A DNA stretch of 37,990 nt from a virus: the IMG/VR virus record IMGVR_UViG_3300031576_000180, positions 1-37,990 of that record; one strand, 5' to 3'. Below, piece by piece: positions 16,001 through 23,205 of the stretch. The first letter of the stretch is position 1. Each line of letters begins with the position of its first letter. A model generated the notes under the pieces. That model saw only the letters and a list, made by a program, of their open reading frames with translations, searched no databases and was not told the origin of the DNA. Position numbers and translations under genes: made by a program.

Positions 16001-19000
16001 CTTCGCTCTGCAAGACGAGTATTATCAGGTGCGCGATACGCAAGGGCCTGACGCGGCTGACGAGTTCCTGGCTCAACTCCCGCCCGACTCGCCGTTGTAC
16101 GAGTTGTGGGATAGACGCACGGAGCTTCTGGCCGCTGACCCGGACGCTTCCCGCTACTACCTTGACCCGGAACGCTACAAGTCCTTCCTCACCTCGCAGT
16201 GGTACGACACTCAAGACCCGGAGTTGGTGGAAGCCGCCCGCCTCCGCAAGGAGTACAAGGACAATGGCGACTTCCGGGCGGTGGACGCGGTGGACGCTCG
16301 CTATCCGCAACTCAAGCAGTTCTATCGGGAGCGCGATGCCTTCTATGACGCCCTTCCGGGTGAGGTGGCCTCGTGGCTGGATACCCTGCCTGAGGCCGAC
16401 CAGTTCCAACTGCGAGAGGACATCGCACCTACTACTCAGCTACAGAAGAACCTTGCCGGAGTGAAGGCGAAGGAAGAGGCGATGTTCAACCCGCTGCCTG
16501 AGGAACAGCCAACGCCTGGTCAGGGCGGCCTGCGTCAGGAGATTGAAGCCGAAGTTGCGGCGCAGTTGGACATCGAGACCAAGAAGAACGGCTACCTGAC
16601 TACTGACAACCGTAACGTCTACGAGACGACGCTCTACGAAGCAGTGCTGAGGGAGGCCAATGACGATCCGCAGATGGCCCAGGCGATGTTCGAGGCCACT
16701 CACCCCGGTGGCTGGCAGGTCTATGGCGGATTGAACTCCCCTGACGAACTGATTGCCTACGTGGGCAGTGCCAGCACCGGCCAGCTACGCGAGTCACTCC
16801 TCACCGACACCACCAACGAGTGGACACGCGCGCTGGCCTATATCCGCACTCTCGACCCGGCCACCATCGCTCAACTCAAGCGTTCCATCCCCGACATCGA
16901 AGTGGTAGCTCAACATGCGCAACAGTGGGGCTACGGCCCAAGCGAAGAGGCTAGGGCTGACATCGTGGGGGTCAAGGTGGCGTTCAATCTCGACGGGTCA
17001 ATGACCATCACCCGCCAGAAGGTGAATGACTACCTCGGTAAGACACCAGCGGAGGAAACAGCATTGGATAACCTGCTGGCCGGGATGCTTGGACTGCCAA
17101 CGACGCCTGTAATGTCTCAATCAGGTTATCAGCCTGCGCCAGTTCAGACTCAACCGGGATACCAACCAACGCCGGAGTCTTCGCCCACTGGCGGCCCGCT
17201 CGACACTTCCGGCGCACAGGCAACTCCCACCCAGACCGCTCCCTCCGGTGGTGGGGCAATGAAGTGGTACGACATGGCCGCGCAGTACGGGCAGGCCAAT
17301 GGCGTCCCGCCTGAGTTCATCCTGGCTCTCATTCAGACTGAATCAGGCGGCAACCAGTATGCGGTAGGTGATGGCGGCCACTCCGTAGGTCTCTTTCAAC
17401 TCTACGACAAGGGCGGAGTTGGCACAGGTTACACAGTTGAACAACGGCATGATCCGAAGTTACAATTCGACCTGATGATGCCGCGCATTGCCAGAGCGTA
17501 TCAACAGGGAGTAGCTCAGGGATTGGCCGGAGTTGAGTTGGCAACCTTCGTCGGCGGCAAGGCCGAGGGAAGCCAGCCGCAGTATCATTTCCGCTATGGG
17601 CAGAGCTACCAATCCATCCTGTCGAAGTTGGCGGGTGGTGTGCCAACTCAGGCGGCACAACCTGCGCCTGCGCCTGGGCCAACACCTTCGACAGGGGCAC
17701 AACCCGTCACCCAAGTTCCCGGCGCGCCTGACTATTCTGCTCTCGGCGAGCTATCCTCCTCTGACATCCAGAAAGCTCTCTTCCGAGTTGGTGAGCGCAA
17801 GTGGCCCGGCATCAAGCAGCTCTGGAATACCTTCGTCAACACGACTACCTTTCAAGGCTACGAAGCAGGCCAAGCCTTCTACGAGCAATACCCAGAGTTG
17901 TCTGAGTTTGACGACTTCCGAGACGAGGTGATGCAGAGGTTTAGTGAAGCCAAGAAGGGCGTAAAGGATAGTAAAAAGTTCAAGGGCGGTGCGAGTGGTG
18001 GAGGTTTTGACTATGGCGAGGCCCATCCTGATCCATCTGACCAATCTTACTGGAACTGGTCAGGGCGTGAACGTATTGATCAGGAAAACCTCCCGCCTGA
18101 GTTACTGCAATCCCCTGATGGCCGCTTCGCCGTCGAGGATAAAAAGAATGGGGCGCGTTACTACTTCGACAACCAGTATCAGGCTAGGGCTTTCCTCGCC
18201 GGCCTGGAGGGACAGATTGCCCGCGTCTCACCTGACGTTATCAATGCCGCTATCCAGTACGTCAACTTGCGGGGCGATGTTGGCTACGAGCAAAGCGTAG
18301 GCGGTAAGCCCGGCTGGATGCCTGATGTACCCGATCTCGGTTCAGAGGCGGCCAATGCCGCTTTGTTGAGGCTGGCCGATGCGATAGATGTCCTTCCCGG
18401 CAATCATCAACCAGCGTTCGAGATCGTGACGAGCTATCTCAACTTCATGGCGAAGGATGCCGACTATTTGAACGATGCGCTGGCCGATGCGCCGGAGTCT
18501 ATCAAGGCTGAACTGCAAGCATTGGGCAAAGCACTGGCGAAGCCGGACAGGAAGCGTAAGAAAGAGGACTTCACCACCGACCGGAACAAATACTACGGCG
18601 GGGAAGGGTCGCTTCGCCGAGGCAAGCCGCGTCGAGGCCGGGGCGGCGGGTCTGGTGGACGTAGCAGACGTGGCGGTGGGCAACAACCAGCCGCCACTGG
18701 TGAAGGAGCGTACCCCGCTCCCGCCGACGTGGGGGCCTGGACTTCCTTCGTCCAGGCGATGGGTGCCAACCCGCTCATGATCACCCGCCTCTCGGACTAC
18801 TTCGACTCCGACAACTTCACTCGTCAAGCGATGCTCGCCCGCTACCCCGAACTGGCGGCGCTCATTGCGCGATTGGGAGCGAACCTCACTAACTTGGAAG
18901 CCGCCTACTTCGCCTGGGTGGAGGGTAGAAGGCCAGCGGCTTATGGCGGAGGCCGCCGCCGCACTGGTGGCAACCTCCTCCGGGTCTACAAGAAACGAAG

Positions 19001-19019
19001 TGGAAAGGCTGGACTATGA
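10035..19019 (+). CDS. Giant internal virion protein with lytic transglycosylase domain, 2994 aa
   Basis: Starts at TTG 10035 behind GGAG; the first in-frame ATG is about 95 codons later. Residues 1-190 are Pro-rich and contain a repeat-encoded stretch (124-136). A long helical body follows, with SPAYTVRNALNN (about 835-846) and YPYHYWYTRTMGNWAKRL (about 1578-1595). A lysozyme-like SLT domain lies at about 2410-2530 (AAQYGQANGVPPEFILALIQTESGG), with likely catalytic E2436 and SVGLFQLYDKGG. The C-terminal end is Gly/Arg-rich then helical. Size, domain content and position between portal and scaffold fit the internal or ejected proteins of short-tailed phages (T7 gp16 type) that form a channel and open peptidoglycan during DNA entry. 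No polymerase motifs were seen. Confidence 0.82.
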   Translation: MPERRQPPPRYKPKIKPKPYTRQRPQLRGPRVPAPRSPLSPATPAPGSSPITPPGGSAPRYPRQRPQPQAPRPGPGQPQAPHQPGLPPQLSPWARLAMARRGQIALPQAQGGPSERSQGRPSRPSSFDTLRTLRAGFGPPPSIPGAILPAVAQAVIPRIPRPPQAVVQQPPPQPPYQYQPEQPNRILAGLDRLSEMFGNKRVAPAIEEAIEPGLENVRELTAETLNRIGRWATEAHERVYAPNYEEYLPPVAGATPVGAKHPAGILSQQQGQVTSIVDIQPDEKKGIFSGTDYVVVRPDGQAEFAPRTRVTQPTVLRRAGRLAQEGLMGLLQGTFGVAAEAVERTVIGPMGRQAQMPTTPIELPVRLPTGQGGTVTYQPPTQANAPLTPLPEAAQSFQTETLEQAALRTFGNTPEVAEALETTDRIAFTGPEARLRAVARLLNGEDVEDVLYGNGGYVMDTLMDLGFADDPLRAIQSDPQTNYYYTRRKAEGAEDDEIVQEVATQGLPGEANPWAEALGQTVFDPTNFIGLGLMDEAVEATRVANTKKWFSGSMELDTAISLARKEYEPALKLGSRTLPLDWMPHVRTPSAALARTATLAADGMNATTMVFAENAIKLTPEARQAHILTQLQAYVDLAAPAPRLADFRGAAEAAEEIATQLLKVTPEQQLAEAAAKWESKRRLAETVLGDVPVSRSGAGQLGSAVLRQLVTDPATGKISKKLTEAITSGESTGKVLSEVMNGLNDATLQLLQPARRGAKTIEQFVELGGKAQDFPIFERGLAGAVERWTVHKAAAEAGLKYDVSPVTRAIAGSNFLRKHVDNALWTTFARMSPAYTVRNALNNITTAIVDNKLSMVAGKDIDAFELLLGSPSAANRGIGQGIQVGVGQEGFWKGGFAGEFKVGGVPIGAQAVERAFSRNIWYTGAKQFLDRQMTLGKAIPNLPAGVRLKMGEDAARQFTQMVARNYGNPAEAMEWLGKRLGGEAELWRVLDDEDFKLLQQHDPALAKRLQTLAHKAATPDDFRRGMSGLRGQTATKLNQIDESIPAIIDPDDPQWVGIAEDAKLADASGVEVPVDDFNKRVSKQREYVDAARGNALDALKSKQGASAEDVSRFVDTEKRVSGVAVDTRKAHDALRDKVKRDDALIHSTVRNPAQRQILLDNLWGNYFAERDELWTTFRHNATDEWDKMRAAMTGTEWQPRVYADTPRPKTVSPTDPYTPTSNPTLNSKILRDYARSFEEFPIYTATKIGAPNDKQLLNALNFKDYRLAAGLEEAAPFTVQELRAGLSPERLEEAESILSTRWTIKLAGGQLPPALLEQQAAEAAFRASPEAAQAQLSAVRQAQEAGNVLVKDLRRLFNPDGTAKAWEANNPGKWLEQAEELFRGTGGVDIPEDAGREFFEGLAQSQLRNVAAERTGRGVAGPAPRMKQDRLGEVPPRQGPPIPRLGEEVRGVHGELPLAAQGPDVPRLGEAVSVPKVPTVGNVQLGLPNVHLPPNDQHSLLPVLQRVESKVLSKWGQTAPISLGQSDWALMQAWAEQAGRQGQEARIIAGQVGSQARDFALLNYADRRNIDQWLSVVYPYHYWYTRTMGNWAKRLAMNPGAMATYGRYREALDQMHAALPDYWKQQLSTEDLGIPLDNPLMFNLEQTMSPLYGLMGEDYSDEKRRRAQLAGIDNAGGLVEDLGQFGPSLWAPITWALVASNARSDPEAAMAWGNNYLGGGFRALRGATALAGEAGVPGIPAGGLNLDPQMILTNMAVGNGASTQNMTQWERNSLAMQFQQLYSSPPPPGVNPQDWKAQVMQAGYTESGPLFDQMLQSLMVKTSPAVLTSFGLGLGFKGRGQEQVEIANIWAELASIRSHYDDWSPEEIALAYNDLEQRHPGYDTLVLLRASGAERDDQWTWEAISRVGIGYSDAWKAAGVSQAAWDEFYKLKTTAAMSPALRDELLMGVNAVNSIARVTTVEEARRQIEARNTYKQIEAQLQGEFEADTFALQDEYYQVRDTQGPDAADEFLAQLPPDSPLYELWDRRTELLAADPDASRYYLDPERYKSFLTSQWYDTQDPELVEAARLRKEYKDNGDFRAVDAVDARYPQLKQFYRERDAFYDALPGEVASWLDTLPEADQFQLREDIAPTTQLQKNLAGVKAKEEAMFNPLPEEQPTPGQGGLRQEIEAEVAAQLDIETKKNGYLTTDNRNVYETTLYEAVLREANDDPQMAQAMFEATHPGGWQVYGGLNSPDELIAYVGSASTGQLRESLLTDTTNEWTRALAYIRTLDPATIAQLKRSIPDIEVVAQHAQQWGYGPSEEARADIVGVKVAFNLDGSMTITRQKVNDYLGKTPAEETALDNLLAGMLGLPTTPVMSQSGYQPAPVQTQPGYQPTPESSPTGGPLDTSGAQATPTQTAPSGGGAMKWYDMAAQYGQANGVPPEFILALIQTESGGNQYAVGDGGHSVGLFQLYDKGGVGTGYTVEQRHDPKLQFDLMMPRIARAYQQGVAQGLAGVELATFVGGKAEGSQPQYHFRYGQSYQSILSKLAGGVPTQAAQPAPAPGPTPSTGAQPVTQVPGAPDYSALGELSSSDIQKALFRVGERKWPGIKQLWNTFVNTTTFQGYEAGQAFYEQYPELSEFDDFRDEVMQRFSEAKKGVKDSKKFKGGASGGGFDYGEAHPDPSDQSYWNWSGRERIDQENLPPELLQSPDGRFAVEDKKNGARYYFDNQYQARAFLAGLEGQIARVSPDVINAAIQYVNLRGDVGYEQSVGGKPGWMPDVPDLGSEAANAALLRLADAIDVLPGNHQPAFEIVTSYLNFMAKDADYLNDALADAPESIKAELQALGKALAKPDRKRKKEDFTTDRNKYYGGEGSLRRGKPRRGRGGGSGGRSRRGGGQQPAATGEGAYPAPADVGAWTSFVQAMGANPLMITRLSDYFDSDNFTRQAMLARYPELAALIARLGANLTNLEAAYFAWVEGRRPAAYGGGRRRTGGNLLRVYKKRSGKAGL
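10402..10441 (+). repeat. Nested-hairpin repeat, copy 1 (in the giant gene)
   Basis: Forty bases are identical to 21795-21834. Outer arms GCCCT/AGGGC and inner arms GTCCT/AGGAC form a nested stem. Translated in frame it gives PSSFDTLRTLRAG (residues 124-136), exactly the same peptide as the copy in the gene at 21737. Confidence 0.9.
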
Positions 19020-19267
19020 CTCAAACTGTAGTGGCTGCTATCCCTATCGGCGACGTGATAATTGTCGAGGCCCAGTCTATCCGCTGTCAGAAGTGCGATC
19101 AAATCCTCGGCGCGATTTCTCGTCGGCAGGGTCGGACTCTGCTGATGATGGGAGGAGCACTTCTCATCATGGCTGAGGGAGAGTGTAACCACTGCGATGA
19201 ACCTTTCCGCTGGACTGCCTCCAAGCGCGCCCTGGACAGGCTACTACGGCACTATCCGAAGTCTTAG
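19016..19267 (+). CDS. Small zinc-ribbon protein, Com-like, 83 aa
   Basis: Two CxxC knuckles (CQKCDQ at about residues 23-26 and CNHCDE at about 60-63) frame a basic and hydrophobic middle. This spacing is that of a zinc ribbon and recalls Com of phage Mu, a small zinc protein acting on mRNA, though similarity is limited to the motif. ATG 19016 overlaps the stop of the giant gene as ATGA. It is the last gene before the hairpin-T tract at 19315-19357. A regulatory or assembly role would be a guess. Confidence 0.72.
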   Translation: MTQTVVAAIPIGDVIIVEAQSIRCQKCDQILGAISRRQGRTLLMMGGALLIMAEGECNHCDEPFRWTASKRALDRLLRHYPKS

Positions 19268-19314
19268 ACGAGTTGTGCTAGAATAACCCCAATCGAACAG
19301 GTACACGGAGTTTA

Positions 19315-19357
19315 CCGCCCGGCTGAGTCATGCGACTTGGCCGGGCGGATTTGTTTT
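19315..19357 (+). terminator. Strong hairpin-T tract upstream of the scaffold gene (terminator or attenuator)
   Basis: A perfect 9-bp GC stem (CCGCCCGGC at 19315-19323 with 19340-19348) is extended by six further pairs, two of them G-T, around a four-base loop, and is followed by ATTTGTTTT. A TAGAAT box at 19279-19284 upstream could be a -10 element, but no -35 is seen. Because it sits between co-directional late genes it can separate the giant-protein unit from the scaffold-capsid unit, with partial read-through setting the ratio. Confidence 0.75.
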
Positions 19358-19375
19358 GAAAGGATACTAATCACG

Positions 19376-20089
19376 ATGGAAACCAAGGTTGAAACTACGA
19401 ATGCCCAGGGAAACGCGACGGCTACCCCCGTTGAAACTCCCGTCATCGTACCCGCGACCACTCCGAAGGTTGATAAGGTCTACACCGAAGTTGACGTGAA
19501 AGCCGCCGAGGAACGCGCCCGGCGAGAGGCACAGTCAAAGGCAGATCAGGAGAAGGCTCGTATCCATCAGAACTACCAGCAACAGCTTCGCAACCGTACC
19601 GGCGCGGCCAAGCAAGCCATTGAGCGCGGCGACGACCCGAACCAGTGGGAACAGGGTGTTGCCGTCTGGGAGAAGGCACAGATGTATGACCAGATGGCGC
19701 AAGAGCAAGCGCAGTTGGCTGAGTGGCAAGGATTCGTCTCGCGTTCGGCGGCGAACGCTGGACTCGACGCAAGCGATCCGCGCCTGGCAAACATCGCGGA
19801 CGCCGAAGACCTAGCGGCCAAGATTGCTCGCGCCGTGCGTGAGGACGCCCGCAAGGAACTGGAGGCCGAGCGCCTGGCCGCCGAGAACGCCAGACAAGCG
19901 GCCCTGCAAGCGAAGGTGGCCTCGGGCGATCTGACCGTCCTCGGCGGCACTACTGCGGCCACCTCGCTTTCCTCTGCGGTTGACCTGGAGACGATCAACG
20001 CCGAACTGGCCGACCTCCTCCGCGAGCCGACGAAGAACAAAGACCGGATTGCCAAACTTCGGGCGAGACGGGACAAACTAAAAGGATAA
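19376..20089 (+). CDS. Capsid scaffolding protein
   Basis: 237 residues from ATG 19376 (AAGGA 11 bases upstream); the longer frame starting at 19337 begins inside the terminator hairpin and is rejected. The N-terminus is Thr/Pro-rich, followed by a long Ala/Glu/Gln/Arg helical region (VKAAEERARREAQSKADQE onward) with coiled-coil character, and a basic C-terminal helix (KDRIAKLRARRDKLKG). This is the standard form of scaffold proteins, whose C-terminal basic helix binds the capsid protein during prohead assembly. It is directly upstream of the major capsid gene (8-base gap). The assignment rests on composition and position. Confidence 0.85.
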   Translation: METKVETTNAQGNATATPVETPVIVPATTPKVDKVYTEVDVKAAEERARREAQSKADQEKARIHQNYQQQLRNRTGAAKQAIERGDDPNQWEQGVAVWEKAQMYDQMAQEQAQLAEWQGFVSRSAANAGLDASDPRLANIADAEDLAAKIARAVREDARKELEAERLAAENARQAALQAKVASGDLTVLGGTTAATSLSSAVDLETINAELADLLREPTKNKDRIAKLRARRDKLKG

Positions 20090-20097
20090 GGTGAAAT

Positions 20098-21312
20098 ATG
20101 CCTCAGACTACCAGTAATCTGTCCAACTCTCTCAGGACTCAATACATCGAGACCTATCAGGGCGCGGCAGATTTCGAGAAACTGTACGACCAGTTCGCCA
20201 CTCCCGCCGGGAAGGATATGGCGATGCTGGAAGAGGGGAGTTCGGTGCAAGTCCCGTTCCTCTCCGATATGACTCCCGGCACAACCGTGATCTCACAGAC
20301 CACTGATGTTACGCCCCAACAGTTGCGTGATGCAGTCGCAACCATTACTCTCACCTCACGCGGCGAAGCCCTCCAGTGGTCACAGTTGTTGAATATTCAG
20401 ACCTACACCGACTACGCCGACAAGCGAATCAAGGCTATCGGCAAGAACATGCAGGAGTCGGTGGAGCTTCTGGCGCTGGCGGCGGCTCTGCAAGGCGGTA
20501 ACGTCTTCCGGGCTGTAGCCCGTGCTTCGCTCGATGCGGGTACGGCTGGACATCGCCTGACCGACCTCATCATCAGCGAACTGGAAAGCCGATTGATGAC
20601 TCTCAAGTCGCCTCCATTCCTGATGGGCGGTGGAGATCGCAAGTGGGCGATGCTTGGGCATCCAGCAGTGTTCCACGACCTGCGGCAGGCGGCTAACGTC
20701 CTCGCCGTTGGGCAGTATCAGCAAGGCCGGATCATTCTCAACTTTGAACTGGGCGAGATTGGTTCGTTCAAGATCGTCCAATCCCCATGGGCAAAAGTTT
20801 TCGGCGCGGCTGGCGCGGATAACGGCTCAGTGGCCGCTACCACCATCGCCGCCGCAGTGACCGCAGGTGACAACAATGCTCTGGCGAAGTTCATTGAAGT
20901 GGCCTCGGCGACCAACATCACTGCCGGCAAGTGGCTCACCATCGGCACGGAGGAGACAGCCAACACTTTCCAGCCGACCAATGAGCGGGTGCTGGTCTCT
21001 GCCGATTACGTCTCTGGCACGCGCATTGACATCATCGGCGAGAGCGCCAATGGCGGCCTGCGCTTTGACCACGCGGTTGGCGCGGCAGTCCGCAATGCCG
21101 ACTCGGTCTACCCCGTTGTCTTCGGCGGCCCGATGTCCATCGCCAAAGTCTACGCAACTGAAGTCGGCGAGTACGGCGAGTTTGTTGAGCCAAACACTCA
21201 GGGCTTGCTCAACCAGTTCACCTCAGTGGGTTGGAAATTCTACGGCGGCTATGGCCGCTGGTCTGAGTCTTATATCCTGCGGGGCGAGTTTGCCTCAGTC
21301 CTGGACGCATAG
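20098..21312 (+). CDS. Major capsid protein, N4-gp56-like family
   Basis: 404 residues following scaffold. Features match the N4-gp56 family of HK97-fold capsid proteins: an N-terminal segment leading to DMTPGTTVISQTTDVTPQQL and ATITLTSRGEALQWSQL (the strand that gives the E-loop region), a long central spine-type helix (KRIKAIGKNMQESVELLAL), the HPAVFHDLRQAANV motif, the GEIGSFKIVQSP motif and a C-terminal VGEYGEFVEP and GWKFYGGYG. A domain at about 235-330 (AAATIAAAVTAGDN to GLRFDHAVG) looks inserted and exposed. Ribosome site AAGG precedes ATG 20098. The gene ends in TAG, which shows that TAG is a normal stop in this genome. Confidence 0.9.
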   Translation: MPQTTSNLSNSLRTQYIETYQGAADFEKLYDQFATPAGKDMAMLEEGSSVQVPFLSDMTPGTTVISQTTDVTPQQLRDAVATITLTSRGEALQWSQLLNIQTYTDYADKRIKAIGKNMQESVELLALAAALQGGNVFRAVARASLDAGTAGHRLTDLIISELESRLMTLKSPPFLMGGGDRKWAMLGHPAVFHDLRQAANVLAVGQYQQGRIILNFELGEIGSFKIVQSPWAKVFGAAGADNGSVAATTIAAAVTAGDNNALAKFIEVASATNITAGKWLTIGTEETANTFQPTNERVLVSADYVSGTRIDIIGESANGGLRFDHAVGAAVRNADSVYPVVFGGPMSIAKVYATEVGEYGEFVEPNTQGLLNQFTSVGWKFYGGYGRWSESYILRGEFASVLDA

Positions 21313-21324
21313 GAGGATACGAAT

Positions 21325-21735
21325 ATGCCTAGCTACGGAATTGGCGGGGATGCTGTCCGAACTATTGAAGCCAAGACAGCAGACTACCGCATGACCTATC
21401 TCGACCTCGGCAAGATCATCACCAATCGCGGCGCATCGGGCGCAGTGGTGTTGACTCTGCCGCCTACGGCTGACGTTCCCACCGGCTGGTGGGTGGATAC
21501 GTTCGTCATCGCCGACCAAGACCTGACGATCCAAACTCCGGCAGTGGATACGTTGATCTCGCAGAACGACGCGACGGCGGACTCCATCGCCTCCTCAACC
21601 GCCTCGCGACGGATTGGGAACGCAGTCCAGTTCGTCTGGGACGGCACAGGCTGGATGGCTTTCCAACACCTAGCCGTCGACGAGTTGGCGGCGACGGCTC
21701 TGGCTGGAGCGAACAACTTCAGCGTGGCGACCTAA
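21325..21735 (+). CDS. Putative capsid decoration or head protein, 136 aa
   Basis: The start has a strong GGAGGAT ribosome site 12 bases after the capsid stop. The protein is strand-rich with repeated short beta segments (AVVLTLPPT, WWVDTFVIADQDLTIQTP, GNAVQFVWDGTGWMAFQHL), no cysteines and a Thr/Ala-rich end. It resembles small beta-barrel virion proteins that follow capsid genes in many phages and often decorate the capsid or trimerise on fibres. No family name can be given with certainty. Confidence 0.75.
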   Translation: MPSYGIGGDAVRTIEAKTADYRMTYLDLGKIITNRGASGAVVLTLPPTADVPTGWWVDTFVIADQDLTIQTPAVDTLISQNDATADSIASSTASRRIGNAVQFVWDGTGWMAFQHLAVDELAATALAGANNFSVAT

Positions 21736-21736
21736 G

Positions 21737-22015
21737 ATGTTCAAGGGCAACAAAGGGAAGGGGATGGTCAAGTCCCCTTCCCCTCTTAGGGCAGGCCCTT
21801 CGTCCTTCGACACGCTCAGGACGCTCAGGGCAGGTCTTCGCAATCCCCAAGCGTTAGTGGTCACTCTCGACCCGCTCTACGCCGCTAAGTACGCTTCCAT
21901 CATTTACACCCCTCACGGTTGGATTGGAATCAACCGCAGTAGCGGCGGGGAGGAACTGCTCCCGCGTGAGGCGTTCAAACTGCGCCGGGTGGATGAACTG
22001 GTAGGCGATGATTAG
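21737..22015 (+). CDS. Small hypothetical head protein with repeat-derived N-terminus, 92 aa
   Basis: The first 34 codons are made of repeat DNA: an imperfect hairpin (21753-21784) and the 40-bp nested-hairpin repeat (21795-21834), which encodes PSSFDTLRTLRAG at residues 21-33. The remaining part (RNPQALVVTLDPLYAAKYASIIYTPHGWIGINRSS) looks like an ordinary small phage protein. The start ATG 21737 has no good ribosome site and lies one base after the previous stop. The original start may have been replaced when the repeat inserted. The C-terminus overlaps the next gene by 8 bases. Function unknown. Confidence 0.6.
   Translation: MFKGNKGKGMVKSPSPLRAGPSSFDTLRTLRAGLRNPQALVVTLDPLYAAKYASIIYTPHGWIGINRSSGGEELLPREAFKLRRVDELVGDD
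21753..21784 (+). repeat. Inverted repeat beside the nested-hairpin repeat
   Basis: About twelve-base arms, purine-rich (21753-21764) and pyrimidine-rich (21773-21784), are complementary with one mismatch and an 8-base loop. It lies 10 bases upstream of repeat copy 2, inside the first codons of the gene at 21737, and may belong to the same inserted element. Confidence 0.7.
21795..21834 (+). repeat. Nested-hairpin repeat, copy 2
   Basis: Identical to 10402-10441 over 40 bases, with arms GCCCT/AGGGC and GTCCT/AGGAC. Encodes the same 13-residue peptide in the same frame as copy 1. Confidence 0.9.
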
Positions 22016-22286
22016 GCGGGTCAAGAAGTGGGAGATTGTGAAGGCCACTATCCGCCCGCTGAAAGAGCTAGAGGTAGGCGGGCGGCGTATTCGCTTCAAT
22101 CGCAACGGGATAGCAGAGACGTTCGACGCCGGCCTAGCCCGTGACATTGAGGCGAAACACGGCTGGAAGAGGACGGGCGACGTGGTGATCAACGAGATTG
22201 ACTACGAAGACCCTTCCAGGGAACGCGGCCACGTCTATACCTTCACCGTCCCCGATCTTCCCTGGAAGCGCAAAAGGAAAAAGTAA
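22008..22286 (+). CDS. Small basic hypothetical protein, 92 aa
   Basis: ATG 22008 overlaps the end of the upstream gene by 8 bases and the stop TAA shares its last A with the next ATG. The protein starts with a basic segment (MIRRVKKWEIVKATIRP) and has a strand pair (VGGRRIRFNRNGIAETFDA) and a basic tail (PWKRKRKK). The pattern of a small strand-rich protein with a basic tail is compatible with a head-completion or DNA-contacting virion component. I do not recognise a family. Confidence 0.75.
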   Translation: MIRRVKKWEIVKATIRPLKELEVGGRRIRFNRNGIAETFDAGLARDIEAKHGWKRTGDVVINEIDYEDPSRERGHVYTFTVPDLPWKRKRKK

Positions 22287-22747
22287 TGGATACCAGTCTT
22301 TCCCTCATGCAACCGATTGTCACTTCTGTCGCCGGTGCTTACGCTTCCGGCGATGCGGTAGGGACGAAAATCACCTTCGACAATGCGCCCCGTTCAGGAG
22401 TGATTCATGCAATCTCGGTGACTGATCTCGACAAGCAATCGTTGGCCCTGGACATCATCTTCTTCCGTAAGAATCCAGCCGCTACTACCTTCACTGACAA
22501 TACCGCTCTCGACGTAGCCGATGCCGACTTGCTCTACATCATCGGCCACGTGGCGCTGGTGGCCGGTGACTACGCGGCTCTTGTGGATAGCTCATTTGCT
22601 ACCAAGTACGCTCTCGGCCTGCCGTTCCGGTTGGAAGGGCCGCGCGAAGGACTGGCCTTGTACGCCTGCGCGGTGACTCGTGGTACGCCGACCTATGCGA
22701 CTGCAAGCGCGCTCCAGCTAACCGTTCACATTCTGCAAGATGAATAA
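22286..22747 (+). CDS. Phage head/virion beta-protein, 153 aa
   Basis: The sequence matches a pattern I recall in many phage structural clusters: AYASGDAVGTKITFDNAP, SGVIHAISVTDLDKQSLALDIIFF, DVADADLLYIIGHVAL. These proteins are about 150 residues, all-beta, and lie between the capsid gene and tail genes. The role is not settled; decoration or head fibre is likely. No cysteine or membrane segment. Start and stop are both shared with neighbours (TAATG), so it is translated as part of a coupled head-gene series. Confidence 0.82.
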   Translation: MDTSLSLMQPIVTSVAGAYASGDAVGTKITFDNAPRSGVIHAISVTDLDKQSLALDIIFFRKNPAATTFTDNTALDVADADLLYIIGHVALVAGDYAALVDSSFATKYALGLPFRLEGPREGLALYACAVTRGTPTYATASALQLTVHILQDE

Positions 22748-23205
22748 TGAAGGGTAGAGGCAGTGTGCTGGTTGGAGTACGGCGGGCGCTCTTGATTGGC
22801 CCGGTGGTAGCTGTCGGCGGCGATGTCACTCCGCCGGCGTTCTCCTCAAGTGAAGAGGGCGACGTGACTGACCCGACGCTGAAGGTGGTGTTCTCCGAGG
22901 CTGTCAATTCCGACACGAGCGATTATGCGACGGGAGCGACGATCAAGATCAATGCCGTGCCGGTGACTATCTCCTCCGCTACTCGTCAGGCTGACCAATC
23001 CATTGTCTACTATGTGATAACTCCATTTGCGGACGCAAACGACGTGATCACCTACGAGTACAGCGACGTGGCCGGAAACATCGAAGACCTGAACAACAAT
23101 CAGCTAGGCGACATTGCGGCGCAGACGGCGGATAACAACGTCGGGGAGCATTTGCGCTTTGACGAGATCAGCGATGGCGTCCATCTGCTGACACAGTTGA
23201 CATGA
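22747..23205 (+). CDS. Ig-like (SbsA/SwmB-type) domain virion protein, 152 aa
   Basis: Residues about 22-125 follow the Ig-like pattern of cell-surface and phage adhesin domains: TPPAFSSSEEGDVTDPTLKVVFSEAVN, DYATGATIKINAVPVTIS, VYYVITPFADANDVITYEYSDVAGN, ending with a DLNNNQLGD loop. Such domains decorate capsids or tail fibres and give weak surface binding. ATG 22747 shares a base with the previous stop, and the end overlaps the next small gene as ATGA. The first 20 residues are basic and Gly-rich. Confidence 0.78.
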   Translation: MKGRGSVLVGVRRALLIGPVVAVGGDVTPPAFSSSEEGDVTDPTLKVVFSEAVNSDTSDYATGATIKINAVPVTISSATRQADQSIVYYVITPFADANDVITYEYSDVAGNIEDLNNNQLGDIAAQTADNNVGEHLRFDEISDGVHLLTQLT

